DNA of 12,661 nucleotides from UBA1672 sp964015995 (GTDB lineage: Bacteria; Pseudomonadota; Alphaproteobacteria; Micavibrionales; Micavibrionaceae), in assembly GCA_964015995.1 (NCBI GenBank), contig CAXHFH010000071.1:1-12661 (forward strand). Direction: 5' to 3'. Below are positions 6,762 to 12,661 of the stretch, piece by piece. Made by a program: the position numbers and the translations under genes. The notes under the pieces are model-generated. The model was not told the origin of the DNA, ran no database searches, and was given only the letters and a program-made list of their open reading frames with translations. Every line of letters starts with the position of its first letter. The first letter of the stretch is position 1.

Positions 6762-7943
6762 TTAATGTCCGTGATCATCCATAGGCTGAGCGGCGTGATC
6801 CGTTGGGTGTAATCCTGATGGAGCGTCGGCTTGTTTGGCTGAGTTACGCTCAATCGGCAAATCATAAATTGCAGAAACCGGAGCAACGGCATAATCGGCG
6901 CGGCCGGCTTTCTCAATCCACATGGCTAAATATTTCATGACAGTCGGATAGGGGGGGATCGTCGCGACGGCGTGCTTTTTCTTACGGGCAATGGCCTCCA
7001 ATGCGACAAAAGAGTTTTGCCCTTTCATTTGAAACACTTCGAGATCCGCTTTGATAAAAGGCGCGCCTCGGGCAACGGCAATGGATTCGATAACTTGTGG
7101 GGCTTGCGGGTTCTTTTCAAAGACACCTAACCCACGTCCATAAAGCTCATCAGATATTTTTTTGTAATGATCTTCAACAGGTTGAATGCTGTCATCCAGA
7201 TACATCGCAACCCCAACATAACCAAGAGCACTTGTTAGCGAGCCGTGAAGAAGTTCGGATTTTTCACTTAAATTTTGGTGATGGAAAATTGTGTTCAGCC
7301 CAGAGTCTGGGTATGTGTTGCTCTGGACAGGTATATCAAGCCATACTTCATGGCCCTTTGTACGCGCTCGCTTTACCCATTCCATCGGTTGCTGTGCATA
7401 AGGGGATAATAAGAACGAGACCTCGGGCGGAAGGATTTCAAGCGCCATCTCAGAGTTAGTTTTTGATAACCCGAAGTTTTTCAACATAAAGGATATGAAT
7501 GTTCTTTGGTCATACCCCTGAAATTCGAAAGGGATTTGATAAGCACGAAAACTCGTGAACTGATCATGGGGGCGAATAACCGGAAGCCTTCCGATATCTT
7601 CAAGTTTTGATAGGCCTTCAACCAAATTGGCGTCTGCGTAATATTGAGCATTCATTTTTGAATGTTCCAATACCTCGCCTTGGGTAAGCTCTACACTCTC
7701 TTGAGCCATGCGATCCTCAAGCTTTTTGATGGTCGAGCCTGAAAATAAGTAAACACACAGAAAAATAAAACAGTAGATACCAACAACAACGCCGAGCGCT
7801 TGCAACAAAGTCTTCCTATCCGCCTGCATAAGGCGGCTTGTAAGGTTTTGGCAATGACCCGTGATGGTTTTCTTTATCTCTGCAAAATCAACATTGCCGA
7901 GGTCTATACGGTTCTTTATGGAATCCGGTATAGAAATACCCAT
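6762..7943 (-). CDS. Divergent polysaccharide deacetylase family protein (YibQ/COG2861-like), probably non-catalytic
   Basis: The 393 residues have a cytoplasmic N-terminus, one transmembrane helix at about 47-68, a linker, and a deacetylase-like domain at about 132-362. The domain is recognisable from NFGLSKTNSEMALEILPPEVSFLLSPYA, GHEVWLDIPVQ, GYVGVAMYL, and LEAIARKKKHAVATIPPYP in their family positions, and by its place between ctpA and rppH. Typical family members open with an IDD motif and carry an NH-type and an HPH-type motif. Here those read FMLKNFG, AMYLDDS and IPPYP, so metal binding looks lost. The C-terminus is rich in His and Asp. The ATG follows the ctpA TAG with no gap, with AGGA inside the ctpA end. 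Its substrate and role are unknown. It is probably anchored in the inner membrane. Confidence 0.8.
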   Translation of the reverse strand: MGISIPDSIKNRIDLGNVDFAEIKKTITGHCQNLTSRLMQADRKTLLQALGVVVGIYCFIFLCVYLFSGSTIKKLEDRMAQESVELTQGEVLEHSKMNAQYYADANLVEGLSKLEDIGRLPVIRPHDQFTSFRAYQIPFEFQGYDQRTFISFMLKNFGLSKTNSEMALEILPPEVSFLLSPYAQQPMEWVKRARTKGHEVWLDIPVQSNTYPDSGLNTIFHHQNLSEKSELLHGSLTSALGYVGVAMYLDDSIQPVEDHYKKISDELYGRGLGVFEKNPQAPQVIESIAVARGAPFIKADLEVFQMKGQNSFVALEAIARKKKHAVATIPPYPTVMKYLAMWIEKAGRADYAVAPVSAIYDLPIERNSAKQADAPSGLHPTDHAAQPMDDHGH

Positions 7944-9272
7944 CTACTTTCCTGTCGCAGCGTCAGTGTTGTTAAATAAAGATAAGCCGGTAAGAAGATC
8001 AAGAGCACGGTCTAACTGATAGTCTGTGCGTTCTTCTTCCTCTTCTTCTTTTTTATTATCGTTTGCAGGCTTCTTTTTGGTTTTATCAATCTTCTTTTTA
8101 TCAAGCGCACCTTTTAGATCAGATTCGCGAAGGTGTCTTGATTCAAGTGATTTAATTGTTGATTGTTCAACAACGATGTCAGGTGTAATACCTTTTGCCT
8201 GAATAGAACGGCCAGATGGCGTATAATATCTTGCCGTTGTCAAACGCATAGCACCATTACCGGGCAAAGGCATAACTGTCTGAACAGAGCCTTTACCAAA
8301 AGACTGTGTGCCCATGATAATACCGCGGCGATGATCTTGAAGTGCGCCGGCAACAATTTCGGAAGCCGATGCAGATCCGCCATTGACCAAAACAACAATC
8401 GGCAAACCATTCGCAGCATCGCCCGGTGTGGCATTGTTACGTTCTGTGTCTTCTTCATAGCGGCCACGTTGTGACACGATTTCACCTTTATCAAGGAAAA
8501 CATCAGATACTTCGATGGCTTGAGATAATAATCCACCTGGGTTATTTCTGAGGTCTAGCACAAAACCTGTAAGATTTTCACCAACTTCTTTTGTAATTTC
8601 AGATACGGCCTGACGCACGCCAGGGCCTGTTTTTTGACTGAATGTTGTTACGCGGATATAGCCAATATTACCTTCGGTACGAAAACGTACTGATTTTATT
8701 TGAATTATGTCACGCACCAAAGTCACATCTATCTGCGACTCTTCACCTTTACGTGCGATCGAAAGATCAATCGTTGAACCAACTTTACCACGCATTTTAT
8801 CTACGGCTTCACTAAGGGACATGCCCATAACGGCATCGTCATCAATTTTTACGATATAATCACCAGATTGAAGGCCCGCACGAAATGCGGGGGTGTCATC
8901 AATAGGGGACACAACTTTTACCAAGCCGTTTTCCATTGTGACTTCAATGCCTAAACCACCAAATTCACCGCTTGTTTCTACGCGCATATCTTTGAACTTT
9001 TCTTCGCTTAGATAGCTTGAATGTGGATCAAGACTGGACAGCATGCCGTTCAATGCATACTCGATCAAAGTCTTGTCATCTTTTTCTTCTACATATTCAG
9101 AACGAACGCGTTCAAACACATCACCGAACAAACTAAGTTGACGGTAGGTTTCACTGATACCGTTTTCCGGCTTCTTTCCGGCAGTACGTTCTTCGTCAGC
9201 CTGAACATTTAAGGTAAATGCGAAGATCGCGATTGTTACCATTAACACTGAAAATGTGCGTTGTTTAATCAT
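7944..9272 (-). CDS. ctpA: Periplasmic C-terminal processing protease CtpA (peptidase S41)
   Basis: This is an S41 serine protease with a Ser-Lys dyad that trims or degrades periplasmic proteins. In several Gram-negatives the targets include peptidoglycan hydrolases, though the target here is unknown. The 442 residues have a signal peptide (MIKQR, hydrophobic core, cleavage after VQA at about 25). The PDZ domain spans about 95-180, with GGLGIEV at its start. The protease core contains DLRNNPGGLL at 240-249, then GGSASASEIVAGAL with the nucleophile S302 and SFGKGSVQT with K327. An unusual tail (about 390-415) is almost entirely Lys then Glu. AAGGA lies nine bases before the ATG. It sits between an amidase activator and the deacetylase-like gene, consistent with a cell-wall role. 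Confidence 0.94.
   Translation of the reverse strand: MIKQRTFSVLMVTIAIFAFTLNVQADEERTAGKKPENGISETYRQLSLFGDVFERVRSEYVEEKDDKTLIEYALNGMLSSLDPHSSYLSEEKFKDMRVETSGEFGGLGIEVTMENGLVKVVSPIDDTPAFRAGLQSGDYIVKIDDDAVMGMSLSEAVDKMRGKVGSTIDLSIARKGEESQIDVTLVRDIIQIKSVRFRTEGNIGYIRVTTFSQKTGPGVRQAVSEITKEVGENLTGFVLDLRNNPGGLLSQAIEVSDVFLDKGEIVSQRGRYEEDTERNNATPGDAANGLPIVVLVNGGSASASEIVAGALQDHRRGIIMGTQSFGKGSVQTVMPLPGNGAMRLTTARYYTPSGRSIQAKGITPDIVVEQSTIKSLESRHLRESDLKGALDKKKIDKTKKKPANDNKKEEEEEERTDYQLDRALDLLTGLSLFNNTDAATGK
8031..8054 (-). repeat. Trinucleotide-like low-complexity tract inside ctpA
   Basis: On the + strand this is an uninterrupted 24-base pyrimidine run, mostly TTC/CTT units. On the coding strand it reads as AAA/GAA/GAG codons encoding KK followed by six Glu in the CtpA C-terminal tail. 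Such a run is a candidate for slippage. A change of three bases would only alter the Glu count, but any other change would shift the frame in the last 30 or so codons, after the catalytic domain. Confidence 0.6.
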
Positions 9273-9308
9273 TTGTTACTGTCCTTAAGTGTTAGTATAA
9301 AGCTGATC

Positions 9309-10472
9309 TCATCCTAAGCCAGAAAACTTAACTGATGGATTAACAGGGTTTCCATTTTGTCTGAGCTCATAATAAAGCTTTGGTCGCGGAATTAAAGAAG
9401 AATCTGGCAACAAACCAATTGGTTCACCTGAATTAACATGATCACCTACAGAGCTAGTGATTTTTTCCAAACCTGCTATTAAACTATGAAAACCGCCAGC
9501 GTGTTCTATGATAACAATATTCCCATATCGTTTGAATGTACCTGTGAATTGAACCTTTCCTCCCATTGGGGCAATAACAAGGCCGGCAGATCGCCCCTCA
9601 ATGGTTATGCCATTGCTTTTTGCGCCAAGATCATCTTTTTGCTGATACCCGGTTCTGATAATCCCGGATATCGGAAGTTGCGCCTGACCAGTTTCTTTAA
9701 GATCAAAAACAGGCTTTTTTCTTAGTATGTTTGCCGTTTTTTGGCGTTGGAATTCTTTCTGCTCTTCGGCTTTTAACTGTCGGACCAGTTGTTCTAGGTT
9801 ACTCGCCTTCGCTGAAATATTCTGTATGGTCAGTTCGCGCGCCTCGATATCCCTATCAATTTTGGAATATACACGTTCTTTTTTATCAACCAGCGATTGA
9901 AGATTTTTATTCTTTTCTCTTAAAAATTTGGTTTCTTCTTCTAATGAAGATTTTTCAATCTTTAATTCATTCGAAACACGTTGCAAGGTTTCAAGATTAT
10001 TTTTCAAAGATTCGGCGTGACGTTTAACAGATGGAATAATATTTTCCATCAAAAGCGCACTTTGTGCCGTTTTGTAAGGCGTGTCTGGTCTTGCGATTAA
10101 GGCTTGCGGTGGGGTTTTTCGGATGCGTTCTAATATCAGGATGAGTTTTACGATTGAAACACGTTCCGATTGCAGCGTTTTATCAATTGTTGTTTTCTTT
10201 TCCTCGAGATTGCCAATACGTTCTTCAATATTTTTGAGTGTGTCTTCTTTGTCACGGACAGCACGCGCCGCCTCGACGAGGCTCTTTTTTATGTCATCCA
10301 GCTCTGATGTTATTTTATTAATTTTCTTTTGAAGCTTGTCTTTCTGTTTGGTTTCCTCGGAAAGTTTACTTTTGATCGTCCTTAAATCTTCATTTTCACT
10401 TTTGGCCGAAGCATAATGAGGCAAGCTGAGGCACAGAAATATAATGATGATATAAGAATAGAACGTTTTCAT
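9309..10472 (-). CDS. envC: Murein hydrolase activator EnvC-like protein (coiled coil plus LytM domain)
   Basis: EnvC proteins are periplasmic activators of cell-division N-acetylmuramoyl-L-alanine amidases. The 387 residues have a signal peptide (MKTFYSY, Ile/Leu-rich core, cleavage after ASA at about 23). A long charged coiled-coil region runs from about 25 to 115 and 150 to 245. An M23/LytM domain runs from about 266 to 383. That domain keeps the fold landmarks APMGGKV, YGNIVIIEHAGGF and LYYELRQNGNPVNP. The HxxxD motif has become S286...T290, the HxH motif K365-L-Y367, and the YAHL histidine Gly334. This matches the non-enzymatic EnvC type. No Shine-Dalgarno is seen before the ATG. The ctpA gene follows after 36 bases. 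Confidence 0.88.
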   Translation of the reverse strand: MKTFYSYIIIIFLCLSLPHYASAKSENEDLRTIKSKLSEETKQKDKLQKKINKITSELDDIKKSLVEAARAVRDKEDTLKNIEERIGNLEEKKTTIDKTLQSERVSIVKLILILERIRKTPPQALIARPDTPYKTAQSALLMENIIPSVKRHAESLKNNLETLQRVSNELKIEKSSLEEETKFLREKNKNLQSLVDKKERVYSKIDRDIEARELTIQNISAKASNLEQLVRQLKAEEQKEFQRQKTANILRKKPVFDLKETGQAQLPISGIIRTGYQQKDDLGAKSNGITIEGRSAGLVIAPMGGKVQFTGTFKRYGNIVIIEHAGGFHSLIAGLEKITSSVGDHVNSGEPIGLLPDSSLIPRPKLYYELRQNGNPVNPSVKFSGLG

Positions 10473-10500
10473 GGTTATTTATTTTCTAAAAGAACAATAC

Positions 10501-10962
10501 TTATTCCCTGTGATAGGGATGGCCGGCAAGAATCTGCTGACTCCTATATATTTGCTCTAAAAGCATAACACGCGCAAGGGCATGCGGCCATGTTTGCACA
10601 CCAAAACTCAAAAGCAGGTTTGCCTTTTGCCTAACGTCTCTCGTTAATCCATCTGCGCCGCCGATGATAAATTGAATGTGTGTGAAGCCATCATGTGAAA
10701 ACTGTTCAAGCTTTTTTGAGAAATTGATTGATGGAAAACTTTTTCCCTTTTCATCCAGAGCAATAACCACGGCCTGACTATGGATGTGCTTTATGATTTT
10801 TTCCGCTTCATCATTTTGGCATTTACGCGGATCATTATGTTTTGATTGTAATTCGATGATGTTTAAAGGCCATTGGATGCGTTTACTATACAAATTAATA
10901 AGGTCGGCAAAGGCATCATTCTTAATATGAGATATGCAAATGACATCAATTTTATTAAACAC
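10501..10962 (-). CDS. rlmH: 23S rRNA (pseudouridine1915-N3)-methyltransferase RlmH (GTG start)
   Basis: RlmH is a small SPOUT-class enzyme that methylates pseudouridine 1915 in helix 69 of 23S rRNA on assembled 70S ribosomes. The 153 residues are of normal length. Conserved features are ALDEKGKSF at about 68-76, the SAM-binding knot loop FIIGGADGL at 98-106, and the invariant end GHPYHRE. The start is GTG at 10962, with AAGGA seven bases upstream. The nearby ATG at 10970-10968 is out of frame. The ribosome binding site and GTG lie in opposite arms of a hairpin, described separately. It follows rsfS by 39 bases, and pairing of these two ribosome-related genes is very common. Confidence 0.95.
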   Translation of the reverse strand: MFNKIDVICISHIKNDAFADLINLYSKRIQWPLNIIELQSKHNDPRKCQNDEAEKIIKHIHSQAVVIALDEKGKSFPSINFSKKLEQFSHDGFTHIQFIIGGADGLTRDVRQKANLLLSFGVQTWPHALARVMLLEQIYRSQQILAGHPYHRE

Positions 10963-10980
10963 AAGGGCATCCTTGTTTAA
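10955..10980 (-). promoter_or_regulatory. Hairpin enclosing the rlmH ribosome binding site and start codon
   Basis: In the minus-strand transcript ACAAGG (10976-10971) pairs with CCTTGT (10966-10961) around an ATGC loop. TTAA (10980-10977) then pairs with TTAA (10958-10955) across a two-base bulge, giving ten base pairs in all. The Shine-Dalgarno AAGGA lies in the 5' arm and loop, and the GTG start at 10962 lies in the 3' arm and bulge. If it forms, it would hide the start from free ribosomes and make rlmH translation depend on ribosomes arriving from rsfS. The pairing is seen directly; regulation is inference. Confidence 0.4.
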
Positions 10981-11001
10981 CGTGTGAAAATGAGAAAAAG
11001 C

Positions 11002-11418
11002 CTAAGCTTGGATTTGGTCGTTGTTAACAACATCTAAGGTAGGCTGATCACACCACATCTTCTCGATGTTATAAAAATCGCGAACCTCAGGACGGAAGAG
11101 GTGCACAATAACATCTCCTGCGTCCAGAACAACCCAGTCGCATTGGCCTAAGCCTTCTATAGTTATATTTTTTATGTCCTCTTTATGCAGACGCTCCTTC
11201 ACTTTTCTGGCAAGCGCACTAACATGGCGAGATGATGTTCCTGATGCAATGATCATATAATCTGCCAAGCCTGTTCCTTCAGAAAGGGGAATAGATGTAA
11301 TGTTTTCCGCTTTATCCGAATCCAACGAAGTGACAATGATATCCTTCATTTCAGACGGGCTTAAAGCTAGGTCTTCGTTATATGTGATAATGATATTTTC
11401 TCCTTCTTTATCGCACAC
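11002..11418 (-). CDS. rsfS: Ribosomal silencing factor RsfS (start uncertain)
   Basis: RsfS binds uL14 on the 50S subunit and blocks subunit joining when nutrients are scarce. The family core is plain: KDIIVTSLDSDKAENI, ADYMIIASGTSSRHVSALA, EGLGQCDWVVLDAGDVIVHLFRPEVR and FYNIEKMW. The interval given is the longest frame, opening with GTG at 11418. That GTG directly touches the T-run of a terminator and has no ribosome binding site. Other candidates are ATG at 11349, which gives a slightly short N-terminus and also lacks a Shine-Dalgarno, and an in-frame ATT at 11391, which lies eight bases after AAGGAG (11405-11400). The core assignment is firm, but the first 23 residues are not. Confidence 0.9.
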   Translation of the reverse strand: MCDKEGENIIITYNEDLALSPSEMKDIIVTSLDSDKAENITSIPLSEGTGLADYMIIASGTSSRHVSALARKVKERLHKEDIKNITIEGLGQCDWVVLDAGDVIVHLFRPEVRDFYNIEKMWCDQPTLDVVNNDQIQA

Positions 11419-11443
11419 AAAAAAACCGAACCAAAAGGTTCAG
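11419..11443 (-). terminator. Rho-independent terminator between nadD and rsfS
   Basis: On the minus strand CTGAACC (11443-11437) and GGTTCGG (11432-11426) form a seven-base-pair stem with one G-U pair and a TTTT loop. Seven T residues (11425-11419) follow immediately. The other strand has no T-run, so it acts only on transcripts coming from nadD. The stem begins five bases after the stop of a possible 55-codon gene. It implies that rsfS and the genes after it are served by read-through or by their own promoter. Confidence 0.85.
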
Positions 11444-11448
11444 CTTAT

Positions 11449-11616
11449 TCATAATCGTATTTCTACAATCTTTAACAAATTTACAAAAGCATTTAATGAG
11501 GTTTTTATGCCCAAACGCTCACCTTTATCTTTCTCCAAGAAGTATTTTTCAATAGCCTCATACCTAAGATTATACGGTTTTTTGCTAAAACTAGGAAGGT
11601 AAATCATAGTATGCAT
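11449..11616 (-). CDS. Possible small gene, 55 aa, unknown function
   Basis: I do not recognise this protein. It is a 55-codon frame in the 212-base nadD-rsfS gap, beginning ATG at 11616, 14 bases after the nadD stop, and ending TGA at 11451-11449. The product begins MHTMIYLPSFSKKPYNLRYE and ends AFVNLLKIVEIRL. It is rich in Lys, Leu, Glu and Tyr, with no Cys or Trp and no obvious signal peptide or membrane helix. A second ATG at 11607 could also serve. In favour of a gene are the same strand as its neighbours, the gap size and a terminator five bases after the stop. Against it, there is no clear ribosome binding site and the sequence is AT-rich. It could also be a gene remnant or the 3' untranslated region of nadD. 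Confidence 0.35.
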   Translation of the reverse strand: MHTMIYLPSFSKKPYNLRYEAIEKYFLEKDKGERLGIKTSLNAFVNLLKIVEIRL

Positions 11617-11630
11617 CGCAACATTAATAT

Positions 11631-12260
11631 TTAAGCTGTTGATATAGCTGTGTTTTTATTTCTAATTTCTGTTGATGAAATATTGATCATTTTCTTTTGA
11701 AGTAACCAATATGACGTATTTGATTCGAGTGGTAAACGTCCTCCATGGTCGACGATTATATGTTTTTGTGTCGATAACATGCGCAAAGGGCACTGTTTCA
11801 TGAGGTTTACAGGTGGATGGCGCGTAACATGGATCATGCACATTTCATTCAGAAATCTTTTCCAGTAATTCCATAGATGAAAATTATGTGCGTTATCCAT
11901 GCCTGTGATCCATGCAAACTTTGTATTGGGGAAGTGTTTTTTTAGTATCTTGATCGAGGCATAGCTATAGGTGGTATTAAATTCCCCTTCGATCCCTGTA
12001 ACCAGAATTTTCGGATTAACATTTATATCGCGCGATAGCTGAATTCTTTTTTCCATTGGCAACAAATCATCAGGCGATTTTAGCGGGTTAAGAGGAGTAA
12101 TAAGCCACCATACGGCATCAAGCCTTAACGATTTTAAGGCCATATTTGAAATATGAACGTGACCTGCGTGCGGCGGGTTGAAAGATCCACCAAGAATACC
12201 GATACGCATGTTCTTCCATCTTTGTGGATTAAGAAGCGTAGGTTCGGAAAAGAAAGTCAT
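11631..12260 (-). CDS. nadD: Nicotinate-nucleotide adenylyltransferase NadD
   Basis: NadD transfers AMP from ATP to nicotinate mononucleotide, forming deamido-NAD in NAD synthesis. The 209 residues contain the nucleotidyltransferase signature GILGGSFNPPHAGHVHIS at about 21-38, with the HxGH motif, and the second ATP-binding motif ISSTEIR close to the C-terminus. WWLITPLNPLK and FAWITGMDNAHNFHLWNYW are also typical of the family. ATG at 12260 is given because the extra residues LNPQRWKNMRIG resemble the pre-domain segment of alphaproteobacterial members. An internal ATG at 12209, with GGA five bases before it, would give a 192-residue product. It follows proA by 23 bases. Confidence 0.94.
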   Translation of the reverse strand: MTFFSEPTLLNPQRWKNMRIGILGGSFNPPHAGHVHISNMALKSLRLDAVWWLITPLNPLKSPDDLLPMEKRIQLSRDINVNPKILVTGIEGEFNTTYSYASIKILKKHFPNTKFAWITGMDNAHNFHLWNYWKRFLNEMCMIHVTRHPPVNLMKQCPLRMLSTQKHIIVDHGGRLPLESNTSYWLLQKKMINISSTEIRNKNTAISTA

Positions 12261-12283
12261 ACGATTTAAATCTCAAAGAAGAA

Positions 12284-12661
12284 TCATTTAGGCCGTGTCT
12301 GACCGTTACCGTGCACAAGATATTTATAGGTGCATAGCTGCTCTAAACCAACCGGGCCACGCGCGTGCATTTTACCTGTCGCAATACCGATTTCTGCGCC
12401 CATACCAAACTCTCCGCCATCGGCGAATTGTGTTGATGCGTTGTGAATGACAATACCGCTATCAACATTTTTAAGGAAGTAATCAACGGCGTTTTGGTCT
12501 TCACTGAGAATACTGTCTGTATGATGAGAACCGTAAGTGTTGATGTGATGAACTGCATCTTTAACGCCATCAACAAATTTGATGCTTAACTTAGCATCCA
12601 GATATTCTGTCACCCAATCAGCATCATTTGCAGGTGATATTCGCGTATCAATCTTTTGGAT
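12284..12661 (-). CDS. proA: Glutamate-5-semialdehyde dehydrogenase ProA, C-terminal part (partial)
   Basis: ProA reduces gamma-glutamyl phosphate to glutamate-5-semialdehyde, the second step of proline synthesis. The window holds the last 125 codons, roughly the C-terminal third. The frame runs off the right edge, so the GTG at 12613 is an internal codon and not a start. The ProA signature is visible as VKDAVHHINTYGSHHTDSI, followed by the near-invariant NASTQFADGGEFGMGAEIGI and HARGPVGLEQLCTYKY. The catalytic cysteine would lie outside the window. It is the first visible gene of the right-hand unit; proB and obgE often lie further upstream in this class. Confidence 0.95.
   Translation of the reverse strand: MQKIDTRISPANDADWVTEYLDAKLSIKFVDGVKDAVHHINTYGSHHTDSILSEDQNAVDYFLKNVDSGIVIHNASTQFADGGEFGMGAEIGIATGKMHARGPVGLEQLCTYKYLVHGNGQTRPK

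Noticed and set aside
6740..6916. An upstream extension of rppH to a 219-residue protein.
   Set aside because: The added residues lie out of frame over the deacetylase-like gene, and a good ribosome binding site precedes the ATG at 6739, which gives the family N-terminus.
9294..9299. A TATACT box on the minus strand before ctpA, resembling a -10 promoter element.
   Set aside because: No acceptable -35 sequence lies 16 to 18 bases upstream, and the 36-base envC-ctpA gap is easily explained by co-transcription.
11507..11602. A 31-codon + strand frame starting MPKRSPLSF with a GAGG before its ATG, antisense to the possible 55-codon gene.
   Set aside because: It is very short, runs against all neighbouring genes and has no terminator of its own. 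The minus-strand frame with a following terminator explains the region better.
11300..11602. A 100-codon + strand frame spanning the rsfS start and the terminator.
   Set aside because: Its first third is the complement of the conserved rsfS coding region and it crosses an intrinsic terminator. It has no recognisable protein features.
12611..12613. A GTG codon at 12613 that could be read as the start of a 109-residue protein.
   Set aside because: The frame continues to the window edge with ProA-like sequence, so this is an internal Val codon of a truncated proA.
1..12661. Search by eye for mobile elements, CRISPR repeats, defence or toxin genes and RNA genes that could form a new system.
   Set aside because: Almost every base belongs to recognisable housekeeping or envelope genes in a familiar order. 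I saw no spaced direct repeats, terminal inverted repeats or tRNA-like folds.

Overview
The window is a gene-dense chromosomal stretch from a Gram-negative bacterium, most likely an alphaproteobacterium of moderate to low GC. The evidence is two gene orders typical of that class. One is yebC-ruvC-ruvA-ruvB-ybgC-tolQ-tolR-tolA-tolB on the + strand. The other is proA-nadD-rsfS-rlmH-envC-ctpA-divergent polysaccharide deacetylase-rppH on the - strand. I cannot name a genus. There are no tRNAs, rRNAs, CRISPR arrays, insertion sequences, phage genes or defence genes, and no gene-free stretch over 300 bases.

Left half (1-6260, + strand): the C-terminal end of YebC, then the complete RuvABC Holliday-junction machinery. 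The ruvC/ruvA and ruvA/ruvB joints are both 4-nt ATGA overlaps. Next come the thioesterase YbgC and the envelope complex TolQ-TolR-TolA-TolB, which links the inner membrane to the outer membrane during constriction. The gene expected after tolB, the lipoprotein gene pal, is absent here. tolB instead meets rppH head-on, and the two stop codons share one TTAA.

Right half (12661 down to 6257, - strand): the C-terminal third of ProA (proline synthesis), then NadD (NAD synthesis), RsfS (ribosome silencing) and RlmH (23S rRNA methylation). After these come three envelope genes: an EnvC-like amidase activator, the periplasmic protease CtpA and a polysaccharide-deacetylase-like protein. The last gene is the RNA pyrophosphohydrolase RppH. 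Joints are mostly short, so this looks like one long transcription unit. It is interrupted by a clear Rho-independent terminator (11419-11443) between nadD and rsfS.

No new multi-gene system is visible. The points worth a second look are: (i) a possible 55-codon gene ending just before that terminator; (ii) an unresolved rsfS start, where the annotatable GTG abuts the terminator and a strong Shine-Dalgarno precedes an in-frame ATT; (iii) a deacetylase-fold protein that has lost the expected metal-binding residues; (iv) an EnvC whose LytM domain lacks zinc ligands; (v) a hairpin enclosing the ribosome binding site and GTG start of rlmH; and (vi) tolB separated from pal.
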